Shown here: positions 36,801 to 48,000 of the stretch, one piece after another
How the letters are laid out: every line of letters starts with the position of its first letter
Position numbering within the stretch: position 1 is the stretch's first letter
Assembly (NCBI GenBank): GCA_000727475.1
Contig: KL647293.1
Coordinates: forward strand, 287,216-351,215
Length of the DNA stretch: 64,000 nt
Origin: Sarcocystis neurona
Taxonomy: Eukaryota > Apicomplexa > Conoidasida > Eucoccidiorida > Sarcocystidae
Direction of reading: 5' to 3'
Notes under the pieces: model-generated
Seen by the model: the letters and a program-made list of their open reading frames with translations, nothing else
What the model was told of the DNA's origin: nothing
Database searches by the model: none
Translations under genes and position numbers: made by a program

Positions 36801-39384
36801 GAGAGGGAGAGGCAGAAGCACGCGTATGAATGTTTCGGTAGTGGCTTATGAAAATGGCGAACGCGTGGACAGTACTGCTGTGCAGCGCTTCTGCGACTTG
36901 GAGAAGGAAGAAGTATGTGACCTGTTTGAGACAGCGCGAAAAGTGGCCGCGGTGCTGCTCGTGAAGCACCTGAGAAATTCGTACAGCATCACGCTGCAGG
37001 ACGGCACTGCTGCAGGCCAGACTGTGAGTCACGTGCACCTCCACGTGATGCCTCAGTTCCCAGGAGATTTTACGCGTCCTCGGCAGCAGCCGCCCCAAGC
37101 AGGAGGCGACGGCAGCACAACCAGCATCGACCCAGGGGATCGCGTGTGAGTGCTCCGCCGTGTGAAGCGACGTCTGTCTCCTTTTCTGCCTCTCTCCAGA
37201 CGCATTTCTTTCTCGCTGTCTCGGACACGCAGTAGTTCGGCTCTTCCTCGGAGACGTCCGTGCCACGACTCCGCAGGCATACACACACATACGTAGAGAG
37301 TGCCAAGGGCGCCGGAAAGGATATGCAGAAGAGGACGAGTGAAGACAGAGACACAGACAGAGGCAGAGGGACAGAGAGAGAGAGAGGGAAAGGAGGAGGA
37401 CAGTCGTCCGCGCAGCAGGACTGCAGTGAGGCACGCACCGGCTTTGTGTATTTCGCTTGGTGCAGTCTCTTCGGGCTAGGAGTGTTGTGCAGGACTGCAG
37501 CGACGCACGCACTGGCTCTCTGTATATCGCCGTCTGCAGTCTTTCCATAGTAGGAGTAATGTACACACACGGGCAGATGTATGTGCGAGTAGATCTGCGA
37601 GAAAATCAAGGCGTCATGCGACAGAACTGCCTCCAGATCCTTGTCGCGTACTGCAGTAATTTAGAGAGATGCATGCGTGCTGCGACGTGTAGAAATTTGA
37701 GGGCGTCGTGCTCATATAGAGGGTGACCAGCCGAACCGAGAAGTGCGCGTCTGCAGAGGCTGCATTGCGTGGCTGCTGCAACTCTCCAAGTGTATGTACA
37801 CCTACCAGTGCAGAGGCGCCGGTGTTTCACTTCGAGATAGAAGCACGGCTGGTGGGGTTGCAGCTGTAGTTGTAGAAGGTAAACTCAGACTGCGGAAGAT
37901 ATCTTTGTACAAGTGAGGAACTCAAAGGACCCACTGTGTGCTCCAGAGTTTCCTCCTTATACAAGAGAGCTTATGAGGAAATATTCTCTCTTAACCCTGA
38001 GTAGAAGTACTGTGCAAGTAAAGGCCGACGCCACCGAGAAGTGCATGCGTGTGCAGAGAATGCACTGCTTGATTGTCTGGGCGTAGGACGGAGACATTGG
38101 TGGGGCGGGTGATCTACGCTGCCGCCTCAACATACGAGCGGGCCTCCACTTTTTTCTTCGGCTGTTCCTTGCAGAGCCACCACGCGCCTGTCGGCTTCGC
38201 ACAAAGGCAGCGCAGCAGCTGCGCTGCTTTTATCTCGTAGAAGATAACTATGAGAAATACCGAACACAGTACATGTGTTTACCTTTGTGTTTCCATGAGG
38301 AGGGAAGGGGCTGCTCAAATACGCACGAGTGGATAACTAGGGAGGCACTTATGGAAGCAAATTAGTAGGGGATTTAACGACGGGTGCTTGCACCTACGTA
38401 TCGAGGAGTGGTTTCTTGTCTTCCAACCCGGTGCACCGGCAGCGGTGTGCTGCAGTATACCGTGGTGCTGCGGGTTCCTGTGTACTGTTTTTGCTGTGTG
38501 CTGTTCCTGCTTGCTGCTTCTGCCGTTGCTGCTTGTTGCTGCTGCCTCTTCGTACCGCCAGTGCTGCATGCAGTTCCTGCTTGCTGCTGCTCCTTTCTGC
38601 CCTGTGGTGGTGCTGCTGCTAGTCGCCACTGTTGACGCGTCGTGCTGCAACTTCTTTGTACCGCCGCCGCTGTCTGATGCCCCTGCTTTCTCATTACTGT
38701 CGCTTGCTGCTGCTGCTGGTTGCTGTTGCTGCGTAGTGCTTCTACCTCTTCTTTCGCCTTCGGGGCGGTTCCACTGCGTTGTGGCTGTTCGACGCTCGCG
38801 CGCACTATTACTCATATGCATGCCTGAGCACGCTTTCCAGCTGTTGCTGTTGATATCTGGCTGCGTTGGGCGCGGTGGCTTATCCTGTCTGATGTTGCTT
38901 GGGCTACACTCTCTCCGGCGCACAATCCCCCTATTGATGCAGTCTCTGCTGTTACAGCTGCTGCCTGGGCTGCCATCTGAAGATGTGCTGCTGCGTCAGC
39001 TTCCGCCCTAAGTTTTTGCTGCTCGTGGTGCTTTCCGGTCGTGGTTTCATCTCTGCGGTGGCATTATCCGCTTCATCTTTGCTTGCTGCTTCACTTTCGC
39101 GGCGGCCTCGGCTGCTGCCTCATGTGTTGCCGCTGCAGCATCTGCTGTTTCTCTGCTGTGCAACCGCGCTGCCGTCCCGTGTACTCGTCTTCCTCTTCTT
39201 CACGTCGATCGACTGCCTCTGCTGCTGTTTACTCGTGTGCCGGCGCCGCTGTGCCTGCTGCTGTTGCACCACACGCAGGCCACGGCAGCGCAGCGAGATG
39301 GCCAACGAAGCCGCAGAGCTCCGCGCGGTCGTGCGTGAACTTGCAGCGAAATACGCTCCTCAAACTCTTGCTGCCGCCCATTGA
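33821..39384 (+). CDS. FHIT: FHIT-type bis(5'-adenosyl)-triphosphatase (HIT family)
   Basis: This is a histidine-triad hydrolase that cleaves diadenosine tri/tetraphosphate to AMP plus ADP or ATP. Exons are 33821-34072 (84 codons), 36886-37145 (86 codons plus two bases) and 39279-39384 (one base, 34 codons, TGA); phases 0 and 2 agree. The product is about 205 residues against 147 in human FHIT. Exon 1 gives SFAFTNLKPVLPGHVLVSPK. Exon 2 carries SITLQDGTAAGQTV and the catalytic triad HVHLHV (His133, 135, 137; His135 corresponds to the nucleophile). Exon 3 ends with RSEMANEAAELR, matching the FHIT C-terminal helix. Exon 2 also has a Pro/Gln/Gly-rich stretch after PGDF where FHIT has its flexible loop. 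The start at 33821 gives a ~45-residue N-terminal extension; the frame is open further upstream, so the true start is uncertain. Confidence 0.9.
37415..37561. repeat. Diverged tandem duplication, 74-bp unit
   Basis: Two adjacent copies start at GCAGGACTGCAG (37415 and 37489). They share ACGCAC(C/T)GGCT, CTGCAGTCT-type and TAGGAGT blocks. They lie in FHIT intron 2, 270 bases after the exon 2 donor. Confidence 0.75.
38440..39278 (-). repeat. CTG-rich block at end of FHIT intron 2
   Basis: Degenerate CTG triplets on the plus strand run up to the acceptor of FHIT exon 3, forming a pyrimidine-rich intron end. Confidence 0.8.
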
Positions 39385-39929
39385 GCGTCATCACCGCAGG
39401 ATCATTAGCTGGGCTGTCGAAGTGTTGCTTGCCCGCCGGCGAACTATTGGGCACTGCTTCTACAGATATATGTGATGCTTACTAAGCAGTCTCGGTTCCG
39501 TATAATGGTATGCAAACATGATTCAACGTATCTCCTGCATACGCGTAAGTGTGTGCTAGCAGTGAGCACTGCTTCTACAGATAGATGTGATGCTGACTGC
39601 GCAGTGTCCCGCCCGCATGAAGATATGCAAACGTGATTCAATGTATCTCTTGCATACGCGTACGTGTGTGCAAGTATATTTATAAGTTGAGAACCTCCTT
39701 CGCTTGGGTATGCCTCGAAGTGTTCCGACTCAATTCCAGCGGACAAAACGTTGCTTATCACTGAACGTCCATCTCGCACAACTTGTCTGCTAACACTCGG
39801 CTGTAGTGTACACGCACACGACGACAGGTCCTTCCTGTTACCTATTATATTATTATACTATTCCCTGTGTGTTTCTGTGTACCTTAGTGTGTATCAGTCT
39901 TACACGTGTAGGTGGTCAAACGTATGAAC

Positions 39930-39960
<31 letters not shown>

Positions 39961-41573
39961 CGTACGTGTGTGTATGTATGTATGTATGTGTGTATGTATG
40001 TATGTATATCATCAGCTGTATATCTGTGTGTACACTTACATGTACATTGGTGACGGTACGTTTACAAATGTCTCAGTCTGCGTGTAGAATAGTATGTATA
40101 CGTGCACATTCATGTTGTGTGTATGTGGACAGTAACGCGGCTCCCATCTGAGTATACCTCATGACCAAATTCGTTGAGCGAACCCACAAGCACCACTACG
40201 ACATGCTGCCGCACTCCCACAAGCAGCATTTACCAGCGCAGCGCTGTGGCTACGATTACACTTGGGCTGCTTGCTGCACGAAGAAACGAGACGAAAAAAA
40301 GTGTGTAAGTAGCAACCGTCTGCATGTTTCAATATACGCAAGACAAATAAAAGCCGCTTCTCTGATTCGCATCCCCCCCGGTCCCCTGAAGGGCTGCATA
40401 TAAGACGCATGCGTACTCCGTCTCAAGGCACCGCATCGAAAGGGTCGGGCCACGTGCTTCTTCTGACCTTCGTTCGGCAGTAAAAAAAGTCCGTTGAAGA
40501 TGAGGTGGTGCATTCCAGTAGTGTAGTGTTGAAATAACATATACAGAAGTGACAGTGACGCCCAATGTCGGACGGCACTGAAGAAGCGCTACTACGCAAG
40601 AGCTGCTTCGTTTCGAGATAAACCAAAAGGGGAATTGAAATAAGGGACTGCTGCGTCGCGCGCTTCTTGGGGTGACCACAGGAGAAGCACCTCGGCAGGC
40701 TTTCCTTCTTTTCAAAATATAGGAACAATACTGCAGGAGCTGGCTTGCCTTCCCGCTACTCGCATTGACAACACCTCGTGTGAAGCGTCGTCTTCTGTTC
40801 TCTATACAGATACTTCTTCTACTATATGTATTTGTAGCGCATCTGTCCTACGCTCCGCTGTTGGTGGTACTTGGAGTACGGCAGACTGTGCAAGGCCGTC
40901 TGCCCACAAAGGCCTTAACGAAAGGAAGTCACGCTTGCACCAACCACAGAAAAGTGCGAACGAACAAGGCTTTATCTTCTACAGTGCAATGAGGATGTTG
41001 GTCCATCAGTCATACGTGAATATACGTCGTGTTTAATGAGAAGTGCACGTTGAAAGGACACACGCAACAGACTAAGAGTGCTAGATTTTCATTTTCCCTC
41101 TATAAAGACGCCCCCTTGTCAGCAGCAGCGCAAGCAGCTATAAGGCCAGCGGAGTTGACAGCATACGAAGCACTGAGCAGTGATCCTCCAGCGACGGTAA
41201 ACTAGTATATGATGTGATAACTGTCATTTCTTTCTTCCTCTTCAAGTGCGTTCGTTTCCGGTAGAGCGGAGCTTTACGCGTGCAGGACGCGATTATTCGG
41301 GAGTGAAGAACGACGACAAACACTCGTAGATTAAACTCTCAACTACGTGGTGTACGGGACCTGCAGAACCGCTGGGCACACAACGGCGTATAAACCTGCA
41401 GACTACAGAGTAACCTACGCGTGAAAGGCCACGCATCAAAGACATAGAGCTGCTACCAGAATCAGTTACATTTCGGTGAAGCGCTCTCAGTGTGTGTACG
41501 TAATATGCGTTTGTACATGTACATACATATATATATCCATATAAGTACATAGAGATGCGCATTTCTTCTGTGG
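39385..41573. other. Intergenic sequence between FHIT and candidate gene
   Basis: This holds the 115-bp tandem duplication, a TA/GTAT microsatellite (about 39930-40010) and otherwise unique sequence. Frames of up to 128 codons on the minus strand (40329-40715) resemble no family. It should contain the FHIT polyadenylation region. Confidence 0.5.
39451..39680. repeat. Tandem duplication, 115-bp unit
   Basis: Two copies begin at GCACTGCTTCTACAGATA (39451) and GCACTGCTTCTACAGATA (39566). Both continue through TGTGATGCT, a GCAGT block, ATGCAAAC(A/G)TGATTCAA and GCATACGCGTA. They start 66 bases after the FHIT stop codon. Confidence 0.9.
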
Positions 41574-44398
41574 CTACCAGCGTAGACAGTTGCTATTATT
41601 GAGACTCTGGCGCAGCAACCGTCGGCGGCCAACGTGAGCAGCAGCAGTACGAGTCCTAGCATCCTCGTCGGCAGCAGCAAGAGTAAGAGAAGAATCAGCA
41701 AACTCTTCGGTGGACCAGCAGCTGTTCAGCTGAGCGGCAACCGCAGCAGCACCAGAACGCTTGTTCGCTGGCGGGGTAGCAGCTGCTGCAGCACCAGAGG
41801 GCAACAGGCTGACCAGGAATGACAGCATGGGCGCGTCGCCCTCCGGCACTGCAAGCGAAGCTTCAGGACCGCAGTCAAACATCGCTGCAGCACCGTACCT
41901 TGCCGCTGAGGATTTATGGCGTTAGAACTTTGCACAAGTCGTAGACAGCCCCTCTTTTCTTTGAAGCTGCGTCGTTGCTGTGCACCTACCGGAGAAACAC
42001 GACAGCTATTCTTCATGACAGCGTCATGCAGGATGTACGTACCGTACCTGCTGGCACGGTGTGTATGGAGATTTTCCGATGCTACTTCACATCAGCTGGC
42101 ACGTACACACACAAGTTTACCTATATAAGAAGAAAGAGACAGAGAAAGCCGTGCACAGCGAAGAGAGAGAATCACCGGAAATACAGGAGAGCAGAAATTT
42201 CTCCGAGATCTACAGAACGCCGAGGAGGGGAGGTAAGGACTATGAAGAACTGCAGAGAACAGCGATTTTCAGACAAAAAGGGGGACAAGTAATGAGAAAT
42301 TTGTGCCCGCTATCAATTGGGCGGCTTTGCACGCCTGTCTGTGGTCCCATCTCTGTCCCTATATCTGTATTGAGGGCTTTGAACAATTTGTACTATACGG
42401 TTCTTGGGGAATCAGTTGTCTGCACCACGGGAGCACACACATGTGTCCACACCTGTCAATTCATATGTGTGTAGGGCGTGTGGTTATAGCGGGGTAGGTC
42501 CTCTCTTGCGTCCTTACGCGTGTAGACATCACATATTATCGTGTGCTCATCGTGAGCTTACGTTTGTGAATACTCGCCGAACGCACGCGCCTTGCCTAAT
42601 ATCTATACAGGTACAGAAGTGGCGCAAATGACTGTGTATAGTGAAGGGCGCACGGCTGCATAACTGTGCATATTTGTAGCAGTATTCACTACTATCTGCG
42701 CTGCCACATACATGCAAATATACGACCTTCAATTTTATGCACACACAAATAAATGTAGCATATATATTTATGTATGTGGAAACACATCCCACAAAGACAG
42801 TGCCAGTGAAAGAATCTTGGAGAGACGTGTGTTTGAGCGGAGTAGAGAAGTACGTGCGCCAGCGTGGCACACAAAACTGTGTCTACATGCGGAGAAAGTG
42901 CGACGTAAAGTCGGTGTGTGTATACATATACACCTGTACGACGACACATATGTGTACGCAGAGACTACCACGAGTACAACTAATTCCATAGCTGCAGACA
43001 TGTAATCCTTGCACATGGTGGTTATCCTCGAACGTGTAGCAGACAAGAGGTCCTTGCATCTTTCCACCTGCTGCCTTCGTTTCCATCACTCGCGTACATG
43101 CAGACACTCGAGAATTCATCTTTCACACACGATGCTGTATGCGTCGATGCGCTTGACGCACTTGATTAATACAGTTGCATGCGCGTACTTGAGCAGAGCG
43201 CCGGCGTGGACGCGTTTCTGTGAGGATGGCTGCACGGGTTCAAGACTCTCTGAATGTGACGTATCAAAAGGTCCCGCTCCAAATGCATAGGTTGCTGGAT
43301 GCAGCAGCTTGCACACTTCCTCTTCTGCGTCGCTTCGTAATCCTGGCAGCGGTAGCAACAGGTAGCCTGAGTTATTTACGTCCTGCGTGTGCTCCGATAT
43401 AAGCACAAACACGTATGCACGTCCGGGCAGATGCTTGAGACGCTTGGCGTTCTTGAATCTCTGCGATACGAACGCGCATTGTTAAGTAGTGTATCAGCCT
43501 GTATGCACACAAGTGATTACACCTAAAAATAAGTACCCACACGTGTGACCATTTCCTTCTACAGTAATACATATATATATATATATATATGTGTACTCAC
43601 GCGAGCACCGGTGGGTTTATGCTGCGTACCCTCCTCCTCTTCCATGATAGGAAAAAACGCGAGTACGCACGCACGCGCACATCTACGTACACAGAGAAGC
43701 ATGCCTGCATTTCCCCACACAAGCGCATGCAGTTCTGAAGGTAATCGTAAAAGATTCAAAAGTTTTTGTCAGTTTTAAGGTTGCGTAGCCGCACGTCCTT
43801 GGGTCGCTTGGAATTTCATTGAAGAGATGCGTCGCCGTTTCATCAGCAGTTTTGACAACAGCTGTGTACCCGTGGTGCATATTTCACACGTTAAAATACT
43901 TGTATGTACCTGCCACTCTACTTTACAAGCAGCTTCTCGCGATGTGTGCAACTAAGCGACTCTACAGATGTGCTTCCAAATTAATGTGTGACCTCTGTTT
44001 TACAAAGACATCTCATAGTGCTACTTGTCGCATCGAAGCGTGAGACAGGTATATTCCGCGTAAGTGTGTTACGCCAGGACACGTCGTTCAAAGGGTTACG
44101 GATACAACTACACAGCTAGCTGTATATACCAAGCAGGGCGTTGAAGCAGGAAACTGATGATTTCCCGAAACACTCTGTATCCTGTGTTCATCTGCGAGCC
44201 TCAGGCAAGTAAGCAAAAGCGCTGCACATCTCGGTGCGTGCCCGTCCACGCAGCAGCAGAAAAAGTCGTCTCCTCCCCGTTGCTGTTCTTGCGGGGGGCG
44301 CCACTTAGTCCTGCACACAAGCTCTGGGATTCTCCCCTTTCTCAAAACGATGTCGTCCTTCGAGACGGCAAGAAACTCTGCCCAGCGTTTCCTAATTT
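41574..44398 (-). CDS. Hypothetical multi-exon gene (candidate)
   Basis: Four minus-strand segments join with consistent phase: 44398-44319 (IRKRWAEFLAVSKDDIVLRK), 43460-43380 (27 codons, RLKHLPGRAYVFVLISEH), 43217-43127 (30 codons, GALLKYAHATVLIKCVKRID, phase 1) and 41848-41574 (LPEGDAPMLSFL at the junction, then an Ala/Ser-rich tail and stop). Acceptors end in CGCAG, TCACAG and TTGCAG, and donors are GTAAAT and GTGAAA. The first exon and start codon were not found. The peptide has ordinary globular character rather than repeat read-through, and the third-position GC of exon 3 looks coding. I recognise no family. It would be tandem with PCNA on the same strand. Confidence 0.35.
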
Positions 44399-45022
44399 CT
44401 ATATATAAAAAGACACATAGATCTGTATACGTGTGTACGTCTACATGCATATACATAGATCTACACGTAGGCCGAATCCACGTAGAACGAAGAAAGCGCC
44501 GGGGGCACTGCAGATACACGAAAGGGCTCGGTGGGTGCCGACACAACTCCGCACCAATCGTCACCGTCTCCTCGTCCCGCGGCATACACAAATATTGATA
44601 TACGTCGATAGAGAAGTGGAGGCAAAACTTGTGTGTTTGTACTCACGTCTGTAAAACCTAAACACGCGAAGACAGTTTCTCCACAGCTGCAACTGTTCAG
44701 CTGTCTGCATCAGTACACAGATATACATCTCAGTGCACACGTTTTTGTCCACGGACGCCCTCTACGTCAGTACATCCCGTACACGTACGGATGTGTGTCT
44801 ATACGTAGATGTATATCCACGTACACATATATCAACGAATACACAGATTTCTATCCAGGTATCTCTTTCGCACATCACGGCGGCCGACGATGCGTACGGA
44901 GCCAGCAGCCGCGTCAACGCGCAAAAGACGGGGAAAATGGCAGCAGCAGCAGCAGCCCAAGTCGCTGAAGGCGGAGGGCAGCAGCAGAGATATATATATA
45001 TATATACATATATGGGGGACTG
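44399..45022. other. PCNA 3' flank
   Basis: Unique sequence with scattered CACA/ATAC motifs and a small CAG cluster near 44940. No recognisable exon. The missing 5' exon of the candidate gene to the left could be here. Confidence 0.4.
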
Positions 45023-48000
45023 CTACTCATCTGTTTCGTCAATGCGGGGAGCGAGGTAAAACGCCAGGAAGCTGCTTCTGTTGCTTCCGGCAACGCCGTT
45101 GCCCTCCTCTTCCATTTTAACGTCGTGGTGCAGCAACTTGTCGCTGCCCCCTGCTGCGCCTTTCTTCTTGCCCTCTCTCTCACAGTCTGCTTGAAGCCGC
45201 AGTGCAAACAGCACCCGCATCGGCTGGCCTCTGCTGCATGCGATCTCGACGCTCTCCGACAAGGCGGCGCCCTTCATGAAAATATTCAGATAGCGAGCTG
45301 CAAACTCTTGCTCTGTTGCTGCGCTGCAGGTCATGTTCTGCAAGCAGCAGGCAACAGACTCACCCCAGCGACAGAACTTGGAGCAACAGTTGCTGCAGAG
45401 GCATGCGAGGAAGATGTATCTATATATATATATGTATATACATGCACACACGTGCTACAAGACGAGTGTACTGACCTCCTTATAAATGCGTGTGCGTATA
45501 GACGTCCTTCCCCACAACTTCGTAATGACACGTATTTGTATATGTTTCTACGTGTGGGTACGCATTTGTACACATATATATATATATATTTGTAAATGCG
45601 TGTATATTCGTGTACACATATATATATATGTATGTAAGTACATCTGCGTGTGGTTGGAGCGTATTACCACGGAGAAAGCAGTGCCTTGTACACAAGTGTC
45701 TGTGTAGAGGCGAGTTTTTGAAGGTACCGCAGCTGCTGCAACGGAATGTTTCTCCGCCCGAGACGCTGGAGAGTAAAAGTTTTTCTCGAAGAAGACGCAT
45801 ATCGACACGGAACCCTAAACTCTGCCACCGGCTAACATAACACGTCCCTCTACACGCACGAATGTAGGTCTTGACATATGTCTATACATAAACAGAGAGA
45901 ACGAGACGTTTAACCGAGGAGAGCGGTAGCAGTTGTCCTGCTGCCAAACGCGAGTCCAGATAACCAGGCAGGAGTCCATTAACTCTCCCACGTGTGAGCC
46001 TGCGTGAGAGTAATCCGCCAGAGAGAGAGGCACGTGCGCGGCGAACTGCGCTGCAGCGTTCCGCGCACCAGACACCTCTACAACTGTCCGCACATACATG
46101 CAGTGGCAGACTTGCCGCGCATGCAACAAGGCGGCTGCGTCTACTCTACACCTGCTCAAGCAGCAGGTAAGCCGCGCCCCGCCTCCTCACCAGGGCGAGG
46201 CCTGCGCAGCAGCTGCAGGTGCAACCCCGTGGCTAAAGAGGCACCGGGCGAACGCGCATCTTTCTGCGACGTCCATCTCTGTCCTTATACATATATATAT
46301 GTATATATGTATATACATGGACTGAACCGTCACCAGCAAGCGGGAGGGTCTTCTCCCTCTAGCTTCCGCCCCCTGGCTCTCTCCACACACGGTCGTACGA
46401 AAGATGCCTGACCTACGCTGCGGAGTCTACAGGCTAGACAGCCGAGACGCACGCACACCGGCGGCATAAATCTTCTTGCAGATTCTCTCTTCATACACAT
46501 ACATCTGCTGGTGTATGTGTTGACACCCGTGGTTACCACCCACACACACAGGTACCTACACATGGCGAGAAGTGTACTTCATATTCGTATGTCGGTGCTA
46601 GCGCTCACTTCATACACACAGAGCCACATATATATATATATATACGTGGAGACATACAGACGTGTACAAGATAAGTGGGTACTGCACAGGGCACACAAAC
46701 CTCCAGAGAGATATGCGTGCGTCTCCCTGTGTGCAGAGGTTTTTACGAACGAAAGTGAGACATCCGCGTCACATACACGACACACAAAGACACACAGCAT
46801 GTGGACAGGTGGACACCGGGCACGCTATCTACCTGGGCAGTCGCTAAGGATATACACATATTTATGATAATACCTCTATACACAAATGTGGTTATCCCTA
46901 TACATATATATATATGTGATATTGCGTGTATATATATATGATAATGCCTATATGCATATATATATATATGGATATGCAATATTCTCTAGGTGCATAAAAT
47001 ATAATGCCTATATATATATATGTATGATCACGCCTATTTGTACACGTATATATGGTAATGCCTACACATGTGATAGTGGCTATATATATATATATGGGAA
47101 TGGCTATGTATATCCATTATTATATGGGAATGGCTACATATATATATATATATGTACAACGGAGTCGCGTTTACACACGAGTCGAGAAATGTGAATCGTA
47201 GGCGTCGACCGTGGATGAGCACTCGCGGCTTGAACGAGCAGGACTGTCAGACAGCGAGGTTTCCACCAGCTAAGTTGGCCGCGACTCTGCGATCCGCACT
47301 TCTGCTATCTCAGTCTCCTTTTTATACGACGAAAGACGTAAAAGCGAGAGGAAGAGACGGAGAGGAAAGCGAGGAAAAGCGAGGCAGTTTCCGTCTCTGT
47401 GTCTTAGCAGAGACGAGAGATAACGCACAGGCGCGCCTCAAGAGAAGACTTCTTCCAGCCACGGGAAGCGCTACATCTACTCAACCGGAATACACGGTTT
47501 TGCAGGAAGTAAATGACCAGGCGCGCACGGCAGTTGTTGTCCTGCGGACGTCTTCTGCAAGGCTCTTTCAGGTGACACGCGTTGTCTTCACGAACAGCTG
47601 CTGCAGGCATGCAAAAGGCATGCATCCGCTCGGCTTTAGCCGTCTTTGAGCAGATCAGCTTCCCAAGGAGTTCTTCATCACATCAGAGCCTCGTAGCAGC
47701 GGCCGCGCAGGGCAGTTCAGAACGCGCACCACGGCAGGCGTTTGATATGCAGGAGCAGTGGCACACAAGAAATAAATATAGACACCGCAGAATTTCTGCG
47801 GGTCTACTTCCCCCTCTGTTCTACGTAACGGCCTCGCTTTCTCTATCTATCTCCTTCACAAGAAGGAAAACATGCTCGAGAAACGGCTGCTGCAAACCGG
47901 TGCACAAGTCACCTTTCCTGCGATCCCTGTGGCGTTAGCTGTACCACCTCTGTTGACTTGGCTTTGCCTCTCTTTTTCTCTCTGCAAGTATAGACACGCA

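Noticed and set aside
43220..43260. tRNA B-box-like GGTTCAAGACT
   Set aside because: No matching A-box or cloverleaf could be drawn upstream; it also sits beside a better-supported minus-strand exon.
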